From Ulva prolifera (Eukaryota; Chlorophyta; Ulvophyceae; Ulvales; Ulvaceae): 64,000 bases of DNA. The notes under the pieces are model-generated. The model ran no database searches. It had not been told where the DNA came from and was given only the letters and a program-made list of their open reading frames with translations. Below are positions 47,510 to 58,200 of the stretch, one piece after another; the first letter of the stretch is position 1, and the number at the start of each line of letters is the position of its first letter. The stretch covers positions 1,682,001-1,746,000 of the forward strand of contig CM041200.1 in the NCBI GenBank assembly GCA_023078555.1, written 5' to 3'. Made by a program: the position numbers and the translations under genes.

Positions 47510-48686
47510 CTGCAGTCCAATGACATTGTACGAGCTACTGCATGAGCCAATGAATGAGCCACTGCATTGGAGATAACATGCACAGGCCACATAGAGAAAG
47601 GATACGTGACATTGTGGACCGATAACAGCTAGATGTGCTGAGATGTGCAGTTGGTGAAGGGCTAGCCAATCCCTCGCGTGGCATGCAGTGCGCCCATTCA
47701 CCTGGATATCACACCATGCGGGCCATCTTCGTCACGACAACTTGCACTGCTCGTTGATGACAGTGACAGCGTTGCGCCTTGTTTCGATCACGACGCCTTC
47801 TACTTGTTGGTGTAGCTGGCGATACCGGATCTGCGGTCCCACGTGCCGAGCCACGGCGATTATGAGCGTACGCCCTGGGAGACTACAGCAGCCTAAAGTC
47901 GGGAGCAACACCAGTGAACAGTGCAATGAAACTTAGGTTTCGGTGCGATCATATTTTTCGCAGGCTGAACCACAGTAGCAGGTGGCGTCCAATTCGGCTA
48001 AGGCGTGCCCGCTGAGACGTATTCATGTTTTAATGTCTGAGCTGACTTTGTGATGCGTCTGGCATGCATCCCTGGTGTAGGCTGCATCGCGAATCGCGCC
48101 AAACCGACAGAGGACCCCGCATTCGCAGGCCTAGCGCGCTATAGCGGTATCCCGACAAAAGACTGATGGCATGGTGGATCGAAAAATTCGACTTGTCGGG
48201 ACGACACACGAGACAGCGCTGTACAGAGTCTCGGAGATACCGGAGGGGACTGCGCACACGCCTCGCTGATGCCACTGCAAGTAGAGATGTTCGTGATGTG
48301 CAAGGAGCTGTCATGACTGCAATACAGGCCTTCTGATGTCCACAACCACTTGAGACTGCACTCCGTTACATTGGTTTCTGTGATCTCGCACGGGCACAAA
48401 AGACTCTTGTGGGTGTTTGTCTTTCTTTGGGCAGCCAACAAGCACTGAAAGTGTTGTACTTGGCTGACCAGAAAAAAGACAAAATGTAACCACCATTGCA
48501 TCACGTGATACGCATGAGGGCTTTGGCCAGAGCACTTTCGGCGTCATCACACACATGCTCAATGCTGACCAGAGCACAACTGTTAACAGCGTCAGGCTGT
48601 ACACAACACCAAGGACGGACCACACGCCACAACCTGCCGGCCGCACTAACGCATGCATGGCGTCACTCACCTGGAGCGCAAGCCCC
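47510..48686. other. Boundary stretch before the retrotransposon cluster
   Basis: Possible upstream exons of the membrane protein lie near 47.7-47.9 kb on the minus strand, but the phases do not join cleanly. No retroelement coding sequence is seen left of 48687. Confidence 0.35.
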
Positions 48687-49036
48687 TGTCACAATGCATG
48701 CGCCTGCGGGCAGCAGGGTGGTGACAGGTGCACCCATGCACGGATGATCCGCGGATCACGTGTAGGGGTAAGCCGCCAGCGGGATTGTCCCGGAGTAGTG
48801 AGGGAGATCCTGCGAGGATCTCCCGCCGTAATCTTGACTATTCAGTGTGCATATATGGCTGTGCACACAGAGAGCTGTAACCATTATTCTTACTGTTTCA
48901 CGGTACTAGCAGTATCACTCTCTCCTAGCATTCCTCGGTTATACCTCTGTGCGCAGCAGGTATGGAATGCTGGCTACCTGATTTGACCTGTGCATGACTG
49001 TGCGCCTGACCTGCATAATGGATAGCGTTTCGGACA
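48687..49036 (-). repeat. LTR, family 1, copy a (350 bp)
   Basis: It runs TGTCAC to GGACA on the plus strand and is clearly homologous along its length to 52153-52513, with many substitutions. Read on the minus strand it starts TGTC and ends GACA, has a TATA-like element and several CAGGTCA-type units near its start. No matching 5-bp flanks were found. It may be the terminal LTR of the minus-strand copia element or an independent insertion. Confidence 0.75.
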
Positions 49037-51138
49037 GCGGGCAGACCTGGCCTCAGACTGATGCACCTGACCAGCAACCCGAGGGGGAATTGCGATGTCA
49101 GGGTGCGCAGCAGCACGAGCAATCGCACGCGTGCGATGCATGGTGTGCCTGGCCACCTCCGGGGTGTCCTAAGGTGGGTCACGCTGGATTATCTCCGCAG
49201 AGGAACCAGCCCCGAACTGTGGGGTGTACACCTTGGTGTCAGGCAGTGCGTCCTGTCTGAAAGTCGTATCCATGACAGGAACTCTAACGTGACCCGGGGG
49301 GGTGTGCAGCTGGTCACGCAGACGGCGCAACACTCCCCCGTCGTGCGTGGCATCATCCATGAATGGGGGGACATCACTGTCAGTCACGCGGACACCCTCA
49401 TCATCCCTCTCAAAAGCAACCGTGTAGGAGCTCGCAAACTCCGCAGGCACTTGTCCACCATAGCGGACGCATCGTACTTTCGTACGTGACGGATCATCTG
49501 ATCCGTGGTGCACATAACCTGGCGCACCACCACAACCCCACCCCCAGTAACATCCCGAGCATACACACGCTGCATGCTGGGGCCCAGCCCAGCACCAACC
49601 CAGTATGCAACCATACCCCGCGCGGAGAGTTTCCGCAACTTGTCATCCCTAGGGTATGCATTCACCTCAACCCCCCACGAACGCTGCTAGCGCAACAGAT
49701 CTTGGAACACTTCCACGGAGGTGTCCCTGAAGAAAGACATATAGAGAATGATATCCCTGTCACAAGACCTGACGAAAAACTCATCTATTCCTGTCATGGC
49801 AAGCAAGTGCCACTTCCGTTTTTTCTCCTCCTTCAACTTATCGCGCTCAGCCTTTTTCATGCGCTTGTTGGCCCTCTCAGCCTGCTGAACATCCGCAGAT
49901 GTATTGGCAGCTCACTGGGCTTTCTGTGAACTCATCATTGTCGACAGTTTATCATGGCACATCGCAGTGCATGGCGTGAGGTTGTGACCATGGATACCGC
50001 TGGCGAGGCATTCAATCCACAGGAAAAGAGGAAGGCCGCTCGCAAGCAGCACAGCTCGGAGTGCCTCAAAGGCAATTCCGATCCTCCGCTCGATCATGCC
50101 ATTACAGCGATGATCAGCTGTGGGGGTAGTGCGGTGAGTGATGCCACGACGCTAGAGGTAGAGCAACAAGGCCTCGACCATGAACTCGTCTCCTTTGTCG
50201 GTGTGTAGGATGCGCACACCCGGTTCACCTGGCTTCACCACATGTACCCCAATGCGCTCAATGATGTAAGAGATCATGGCCGCAGCCTCACTCTTCTTGC
50301 GCACACCGACCACGAAAGAATAACGGGTGAAGGCACACATCACAAACACAACATATTTCACACCACCGATTCCTACTGGAGTAATGGCAACGGCTAAATC
50401 GGCATGCAGTTGCTCACCAAAGAACTTCGCCTGGCCTATGAGCTCACGATCATTGGCAGAGTAGTTGCTTGCAGGCACTTTGCCAATTCTGCATCCGTGA
50501 CAACGATTTCCCATTGGCTCAGGGTCAACTTTCAAATGCAAATCACAATAAAAATCAAAATTCGACTGCATTATTTTCAAACCCACGTTGACTGGTGAAA
50601 AGACAGATGTGCTAAGAAAGCAGGTTCCAGCAGGTAGGCGTCATGTGGGACAACAGCTCCCCCATCATTGGGGCGCTTGATGTCAATTGCCGCAGCAGCC
50701 ATATGCCACCACGTCTGCTGGTCCTCCACAACAGAAGTTGGGCTGCTCTGGTTGGACCAGATCACCCCCCTATTCACCGGGTGACCAACCAGAACAGGCT
50801 TTGTATCGACACTCAATGTAAACGCAAAGACGGTGTATCCATCTCGATCTAGCTCTTGATATTTGGACGCATCCTCAATATCAGTATCCATATCACCAAG
50901 ACCAGGGACATACAACACACTCCTACGCGTGTCTAAATTCATTTGCTCATGCCGAAGACCCATTGTACTCACTATATTGTATGGACACTCAGGGGCATAG
51001 TAAACACCAGAGATTTCCACATCCAGAGGATGCTTATTCCCACGCTTATCCACATAAGTGCCCAGGTTCACCTGAATGGTTCCCCTGCCCATGATGGGGA
51101 GCTTGCTTGGTCCCGCAGGATTGGCAGTCCTCTGGCAC

Positions 51139-51416
51139 TGTTGTGAAAGTGCCTCGTAGCGCACAAGGCATGTGCACATGCGAATGCACGCACGGGCTGA
51201 CACGTGGCAGTCACCAGCCCGCGAATGAGAAGACACATTCCAGCTCTCTGTATAGGTCGAACAAGGTCATGGCTCAAGTATTTGACTCAGATACTGACCA
51301 TGCAGATGTGATCCCAGATCTCAGGCGTCATGTGCTAAGTACTCCGCACACATACTTAACATTTCGCCCAACTAAACTTACGGTATGACGCTTCCACTCG
51401 CGCTTGCATTCGAACA
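51139..51416 (-). repeat. Solo LTR, family 2, copy a (278 bp) with TSD
   Basis: Reading on the minus strand it begins TGTTCGAATG and ends TCACAACA, with TGTT/AACA inverted ends. It is flanked by the 5-bp direct repeat GGCAC (51134-51138 and 51417-51421). It matches 61105-61382 with no length change and about ten substitutions. TG...CA ends with a 5-bp duplication are the mark of an integrase-made LTR insertion. It sits in the protease region of the minus-strand copia element. Confidence 0.9.
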
Positions 51417-52152
51417 GGCACGGACCGTACTCAGTGAAAATTTCGCGACTGCCCACGACATGCATGTCAGACCCAATGTCTATAATGAAATTCCAAGGCA
51501 ATGACGCATCAGGCGTTGGATATTCTTCAGGCATTTCTACAGCACAGACATCTTTGGCTGCAGCCTGTTTGCGCTGGGGGCAATTCGCACGTAAATTTAC
51601 ATTAATGTCCTTTGTTCTTGCAGAAGAAACAGTTCCTTATCTCCTCGCAAGGAGACTGGCCTACCGCGAGAGCGGCGACTCTAGGACTGTCGCCATGAGG
51701 ATGCTTGCGCCAGCCAGGGCCAAATTTGCCCGCAGGCGCACCAGACCTAGCCTGCAACCGATGTTGCTTGAGCAAGTCAGCATGTTCAGTCAAGCGTGCA
51801 ATGATTACGTGTGGGGAAGAGTGGAGAACTTCGCCGCGCACGGCGTTGACCTCCTCCCCCACTTCTAACAGATTCAATCGAAGCCATCGCTGGCCCACAT
51901 CGACACCTAGTGCCTCCAGTTGAGTGTACACATTCATGACATCACCACAGTAAGACCCCACGTCTCTGTTTTTCTGTGAGAATGCATTAAAACGACTCCA
52001 CTGTCTGTGGATCTCGGCTTTAGTGCTAGGCCTATACTTGGCAGTCAGATAGGCCCATGCTTCACACAGATGTGACATGCGATAGACAATTGTCCTGTCC
52101 GCGTCAGGCAAAGACATAAGGACTTGAGTTCTTGCTCTAGCATAGACACGCC

Positions 52153-52513
52153 TGTCACAATGCATGAGCCTGCGGGCAGCAGTGTGGTGACAGGTGCACC
52201 CATGCACGGACGATCCGCGGATCCAGTGCAGGGGTAAGCCGCCAGCCGGGATTGTCTCGATGTAGTGAGGGAGATCCTGCGAGGGTTTCCCGCCGTAACC
52301 GCCGTAATGTTTGAGTGTTCAGTGTGCATATAAGGATGTGCACACTGTGATCTGTAACCATTCTTCTTACTGTCTCACGGTATTAGCAACTTATCTCTCT
52401 AAGCGTTCCTCGGTTCTACCTCTGTGCGCAGCAGGTATGGAACGCTGGCTGACCTGATGTGACCTGAACTGAGACTGCGTGTCTGACCTGACAAGATGGA
52501 ACCGTTTCTGACA
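52153..52513 (-). repeat. Solo LTR, family 1, copy b (361 bp) with TSD
   Basis: The ends are TGTCAC and CTGACA on the plus strand, flanked by perfect 5-bp direct repeats ACGCC (52148-52152 and 52514-52518). Copia Gag coding sequence lies on both sides, so this is an LTR inserted into an older element and reduced to a solo copy. Its homologues are 48687-49036 and the shortened 53265-53409. Confidence 0.9.
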
Positions 52514-53264
52514 ACGCCGTTCGTCCGCGGACGGTGCATGCTGCAACAGATGGTCTAGCTCAAACTTACTTAACCACAAGAAGACTTTCTGCTCGTACGC
52601 GACGAAGCTTTCGGTCTTACAGTTCCACTCAGGCGGTTTTCCTTTCGACAAATCAGGCTCGTTACGCCCTTGAGATGCACGCTGCGCTTCGGTCAACGTT
52701 TCGAGTGTGAGGCGGGACTCAGTGTGACCGTGATCGTTCACTACATGAGAGGAAAAGGGCACCTGCTGGCTGCTCTGCCCAGTTTGGGAAGAGTGTCGTG
52801 GTCGGATGACTCGTCCGCCACGAAGTAACATGCCCGCGGGCTGTTCCTCGTCAGGGAGCTGCTGGTCAGCGTCCCTTTCGACGAGTGGCTGCTGATCAGC
52901 CGCACCTTGCCTTTCCTCGCGAGGAGAGTTGGCATTGGAAAGATCGAGATTGGACATCCTGCAGTAGGATAGACGATTCTTTGTTGCGCGCAGCAACTAA
53001 CCGATTGGTGGCTCGCAAGCCGACAGGTTGAGAAAGTAAGCGAACGCATTCGCTTTTCCCAACGCTGATCATTTGAAAGACAAGCGTCTCGAATTGTATC
53101 TAACAACAATATGCTAGGAGACCGCCCAATGATGCCTGCGCTTGTGACTGCGGTCTGAGCGCCGGCAGAACAGTGGAATGCCTGCCGTGACTGCGCGAAG
53201 ACTTTGGCCAACGGCTTCCTGAACAAGACCACAACAGACATGACGCAAACATTCACCGATACCA

Positions 53265-53409
53265 TGTCAGAAACGCTATCTTATGCAGGTCAGACGCGCA
53301 GTCCTCATGCAGGTCAGATCAGAACAGCCAGCATCTCATACCTGCTGTGCACAGAGGTAGAACCGAGAGATTCTAGGAGGAGATGCTAACAAGCTCATGC
53401 ATTGTGACA
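53265..53409 (+). repeat. LTR, family 1, copy c (145 bp, internally shortened)
   Basis: It begins TGTCAGAAACG and ends CATTGTGACA in the plus orientation, opposite to the other two copies. The first roughly 125 bases and the last 15 align with copy b; about 200 bases of the middle are absent. No flanking duplication was found. It could be the remains of the 5' LTR of an element or a separate insertion. Confidence 0.65.
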
Positions 53410-55718
53410 CTGCCATCACAGGACTCTGAATATGTGTTGTAATCCGGTGAACGAGTTGATCATAACGTTACACTGTTGTCCTAACAGACTGTTGATGATG
53501 CATATTATAGCTGTGCACGCACTATATATATGCTTCATGTGCATCAGCCACACTGTGTCGCATTGTCCAAGACAATCAAACACAGCACAGAGCATCACTG
53601 TGCCCTCAAACCTACAACCCACGCGGTGGGCTTACAATATACATGCATACCATCACGAACCTCTAACAGGTACCTTGTGATGCATACACGTCAGATGTGC
53701 ACTATTACTGATGCCCACTGCAGCAGGTACATACGTAACCTGCGCATGCATACAGTACAACACATAATATCTCGCGCCAGATACATAGGCAGCGTAGATA
53801 TTACAACAATATGTCCGTGTGTTTGTCTCCCGTGAGGATGTATGGAGTGCACTGCGTGCCAAGTATATGCCTAGCAAAGAGGCCGAGTTCAGGTCCCCGT
53901 GGGACAGGTTCTCCCGTGTTGTACTCAAAGTTCATAGAGCCACGCAGGTAGAAGAATACTGCACATATATTATGTCCTTAGTCAATCAGCTGACTGCTGT
54001 CTGTGCTCAGCCTGCTCAGTACCAGGTGAGCAACAAGCTGTTCGAGCCTCTCGGTAGGGAATTTGTATCATCGTGTAGTGAGCAAGGAGGTCGTGATTCC
54101 TGACTCAGATAGCTGCCATCACGACTCACGTGCGGGCATTAGATGCCTGTGGACCTCCCCACGGGGTAGGACGTGATCATGGCCCTGGAGGTAGAAACCC
54201 ACAACAGCCACAGCGCCCTGAAGTTGCTGCCGTTGCTGCCAATGAGACCCGCACATGCTACGTGTGCAAGAAGGCAGGCCATCTCCAGAAGGACTTCCCG
54301 GATATCCATCCGGAGGTCAGAAAGTTCCTCTCTGAGCATGCAGCTCAACCTCGCGGCAACAGCACCGGACGAGGACGCGGACGCGGACGCGGACGCGGAC
54401 GGGGAAGAGGTCCTTCCGTCGCTGCACTGGAGATTCTAGGTGACGGATTCAACATGGTTGATGTTGCCTGCTTGGGCAAGCTGTGCAATTTTCTCATAGA
54501 CAGCGGATCTCAGGCTCATGTGATCCGTAATCCTGAGATGTTCGTCTGCATGCGGAAATTGAGAATCCCGTGCATCCAGCCTGTCGGTGACGAGGATATC
54601 CCTGTCGTGGGCAAAGGAACAATTTGTTTCAAAGTAGATTCGTATGTGACTACGGGTGGTGATGTGACGGAATTAGTCCCAGAGATCCCGAGCTGTCTGT
54701 ATGTCCCTGCATGCCCCTTCAACATCTTGTCTACGGAGGAGTTGAAGCATGAGAATATTTTCCTGCAAACGCGTGCTGTCACGGAGCAAGGTGATATAGT
54801 CATCATTCCAGGCTTCTCCGACCAGGCCCTAGGCCACAAGGAGGGCAGGATTAACCGGTCCACAGACGCAAAGAATCGGCCTGTACTTTTCATTGAGACG
54901 GTTCAGGGCAAGCCCATCCTAAGGGGTGAGCAATTCAATAGTCCTAGTGCATGGTCCTCGAGCAATGCCTTGGCAAAGCTCGAGAGTGACGAGACCGATC
55001 TCTGCAGAGTAGCTGCATTGACTAGCAAGGCACAGCATGTTCTGGGTGCTGCCAAGCTGAATACAACATTTCTGACACATCTGAGTCTACAAACGGGCAC
55101 ATCCATTCTGCAAATGATGTCCAAAGCTGAGGTGTATCAAGGTCTAGGAATAAAACCTGATGTGGTGAAGGAGAATCTAGGTCGCTGCCATGGTTGTCGC
55201 CTAGCCTCCCATGATTCCGGCTCTAGTAATCAGCATGGCACGAGTGAAGAACATGAAGAGGCCCAATGGCCTGGTGCATGACTGCATGTTGATGTTATGG
55301 GTCCCATTTTGCCTGTAGGGTTAGGAAAAGCGTGGAACATTCTCATAGTCGATGAGCATTCACGTTACAGTTTTGCTGGTCCAATGGATGCGAAGTCTAG
55401 AGTGCCACAGCTGCTGGTTGAAACAACTGAGCACATACGGTCCAGTGTTCTTCCGCATGAGTTCGTTGGTGATGAGGGCGTGAAGATCACACCTAGAGTC
55501 ATGGGTGTACACGGAGATCGTGGTGGAGAGTTTCAGGGTCACAACATTCAAAATTATTTCTCAGAGAACGGGATATCGTGGGAAACATGTGCTCCTGGAC
55601 ACCATGAGGGCAATGGTGTAGCAGAGCGTACGTGTGGTGTCACCTCTGGCAAAATTCGTGCTGCAATTCTTCCCACGGATCTAACCCGCCAGCTATGGCC
55701 GGAAGGGGCGATGTGTGT

Positions 55719-55787
55719 AACGTAAAGTAAATCTGAATTTACTGAGCCGTATCCTATTGGACATTGACAACTCCGAATTAACGGGAC
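55719..55787. repeat. Copy 2 of the ~70-bp repeat, with 5-bp TSD
   Basis: It matches 36348-36419. It is flanked by the direct repeat TGTGT (55714-55718 and 55788-55792) and lies between the integrase core and the downstream part of the copia element, as expected for an insertion. Confidence 0.7.
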
Positions 55788-57155
55788 TGTGTCAACCATT
55801 GCACTAATCTTATGCCTAGCACTGCTTTAATGGCTAGTGAAAAGAGAAAGTTCCTGAAGAAGAATTTATCCGATGCGATTGTCAATCTCAGAAGAGCAAA
55901 AGGTGTAGAGTGCTCGCAGTGAAATCGAAAGGTGTGAGTAACAAGCCTGCTCCGGCTAAAGGTGATAAACTTATGACTGAAGATGAGATCACGGCAGAGG
56001 CTAAGCGTGGCGAGAGTGAGCGGTGCAATAGACTCTAGGAAAACACTAATTTCCGACTTGTGGTTCCGTATATGGTCTTCTACGGGAGATCATTGAATCT
56101 TGAACGATTCAAACTGCTTGTAGAGCAGATGCGCCCATGGGGTTTGACAGTGTATTTCTATCAGATAGGCCAGGATGTACGCAGACTAGACGCTAGGGGA
56201 GCAAACGCTGTGTGGGTAGGTCTGGGGCAAGGCCCACACATGAACACGGTTTACCTGTCCGTACCAGGGGGCGGCAAAGTGATTGAAGTGCGGCAAATGG
56301 TGTATAGCGCTGCAATGTTGCGCGAGTATATTAAGATTTTCGATAGCGTGGAGATAGGGCTCATGCCGTCAGCGAATAGGAGTGAAGTTGAAAAACTAGA
56401 ATTCAAGCCCAAGATGGCGGAAAAGGTGTACGCGCCCCCGTTGTCGGATGTCGATGATGTTGCTGCTCGCAAGCGGTACATGCAAGTGCACGGCGCTGCT
56501 GAGTATGATTTTGACGGGATGGCCATAGGCAAGAATCTTGTTGACCTGCATGATTCGGAGTACATTGACGATAGCCTAGCCGCAGAGTTTGAGCATGTAG
56601 TTCCGGAGTTGGGGGATGACCTCGGTTCAGGGGAACTACAACGGAAGACTAGACAGACAACTCCAGAGGTAGTGGAGAACGTCCATGCGGTAGTGCGTAG
56701 TCAGGAGCTACGCCGAGGTGCTGCTGATTTTCACCTCCAGCCAGGTGAGAACATCAAGCACGTCAACAATCACTCCAACGTCGACCGCGTTCGGGAACTT
56801 GAGCACTCCAACATCGACATGTCACCATCGGCCGCACACAACAGCCAAAGGGCGAAGAGCTTCACATCTCCGGGGAGATCTCTCGCCGGCGACTATGGCA
56901 GAGTAGATGAGGTGAGTGTCCGCGACATGGAGATACAACATCAACCCAGCTCTGCCGCAGCGGGATCAGCTGGCCCGCCGCGAGGGGCCATGGGAGATAT
57001 TGGGGGACCCATCCCCAGGGCTTCAGGCAAACGGGCTACGGCTCGCAGCTTGGAGCATGGGATGGACTACATGCGCGAGCATCTGGGTGGATTTATCTCC
57101 AGGGGAGAGGTAAGTCCGTGTTGTGGGATATCCATATCTGGGGATCCAAGAATAT

Positions 57156-57184
57156 AGATGACATAATAATAGGAGGAGTCATCT
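57156..57184. repeat. 7-bp inverted repeat
   Basis: AGATGAC at 57156-57162 and GTCATCT at 57178-57184 can pair around a 15-base AT- and purine-rich loop, 21 bp left of the tRNA-like sequence. Confidence 0.6.
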
Positions 57185-57205
57185 AGCACAGGACTCGTTG
57201 CTTCA

Positions 57206-57262
57206 GGTGAGCCCTAGTGGTAGAGCATGCCGTCTGTACTCATGAGGTCACCGGTTCAATTT
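57206..57262 (+). other. tRNA-like sequence with A- and B-box resemblance
   Basis: The stretch GCCCTAGTGGTAGAGC resembles the D-arm/A box of a tRNA, and 28 bases later GGTTCAAT resembles the B box/T loop. The anticodon stem does not pair well and no acceptor stem closes, so it is not a working tRNA. It could be a tRNA-derived SINE fragment or a decayed tRNA within the copia element. Confidence 0.35.
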
Positions 57263-58200
57263 TTACTTACATTTCTGCCGCGCGACTTCACGCGGTGGCA
57301 AGGTACGCTCCCCTCCACGTCGTCATGCACAGTTAGCATGCTTACCAGCTCAGGCACGCGCATTAACCCCTGTGCACACTCGATGAGACTAACACGCGTC
57401 TTGACAGTCCGGCCCTAAACTCACCTGTCGCTGGGGAGTCTATGCATCCTGCTAAAGAAGTTAGTTTTGATTTGCATGACACTGCTGCTGATGCCCAAGG
57501 GCAGGAAGCGCAGTCGGCCCAAGTTAGACACAAATGGAACCCGCTTGTACGCAAGCGCTTGATTCCACATGCAGATGTTGCTGTCGTAGAAGCTAGTGTT
57601 AATATAGAGCATAGCACAGTGAGTGAGCAGACAGTAGCACCAAAGGTAGCCGACAGATCAGGCATGCTGGCTAAGGCTGACAGTGCAGTGACTAGTGCAG
57701 AGGTGACCAAGGATTGAAGCAGGCTGCACGTGAATGGCACAAGGCCCTTGCACGTTTGCTAGTGAAATGGGTTTTGTGAGATCACATTCGGACCCAGCAC
57801 TGTATGTTAGAAAAACTGGTAGGTGTTTCATATTTCTGTGGGTTGATGACCTTTTAATTTTTGGACGGTCTACCGGCGTGAAGGAATTGATCGATCAGAT
57901 TCTCAAAGCATTTGAAGGTAGAGACCTTGGCGACTTGTCGTGGGCACTAGGTGCCTCAATCACCAGGCATAGGAAGCAAGCAGAAGACCATCTCTATCTC
58001 AACAACAGAAAGTAGTGAACCTGTTTGAGAAATGCAGCATGACAGATTGCAGAGCTAGTCCGACTCCGCTGGTGCCAAGGCAGCAGTTGAGGAGTGCTAA
58101 GTGTTGTGAGATACATCTCACTAGGCGCATGCTGGCGCGGCACACCTGTAGACACCTAAGGCTGCAGCGCATACAACAACAGGTATCCTCGTAATTTGGA

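Larger units (their letters stand above)
49037..52957 (-). mobile_element. Ty1/copia element, minus strand, broken
   Basis: A fossil copia-type element read right to left. Recognisable parts are Gag (UBN2-type, starting near 52957 and continuing left past a solo-LTR insertion, with a C-F-F-C-K-N-K-G-H zinc knuckle near 51.6 kb), protease (F-I-I-D-I-G near 51.5 kb, also split by a solo LTR), the integrase core near 50.2-50.6 kb, and the segment between integrase and reverse transcriptase near 49.2-49.7 kb. Reverse transcriptase and RNase H were not found, so the element is incomplete and carries several breaks besides the insertions. It is older than the two solo LTRs inside it. Confidence 0.85.
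53819..58200 (+). mobile_element. Ty1/copia element, plus strand, broken
   Basis: A second fossil copia element read left to right. Parts in order: Gag (53.8-54.2 kb), a zinc knuckle C-Y-V-C-K-K-A-G-H near 54.26 kb followed by a GGACGC hexamer array coding Arg-Gly repeats (54365-54410), protease with L-I-D-S-G-S near 54.5 kb, integrase core 55.3-55.7 kb, integrase C-terminal and linker 56.06-57.1 kb, and reverse transcriptase with F-L-W-V-D-D-L-L-I-F-G near 57.85 kb. It fades out in the RNase H region near 58.2 kb. It is broken in about half a dozen places and contains two small insertions (55719-55787 and a tRNA-like stretch near 57.2 kb). The LTRs are not resolved. Confidence 0.85.

Noticed and set aside
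51139-51416. The same segment as a Helitron, because of a hairpin near one end
   Set aside because: Helitrons leave no target duplication and end in CTRR; here there are clear 5-bp duplications.
57206-57262. A functional tRNA gene
   Set aside because: The D-arm and T-loop boxes look right, but the anticodon and acceptor stems do not pair.
53265-58200. 53265-53409 as the 5' LTR of the plus-strand copia element
   Set aside because: It belongs to the family-1 LTRs whose best copy is a solo insertion. No partner copy was found at the right end of the element, so ownership is undecided.
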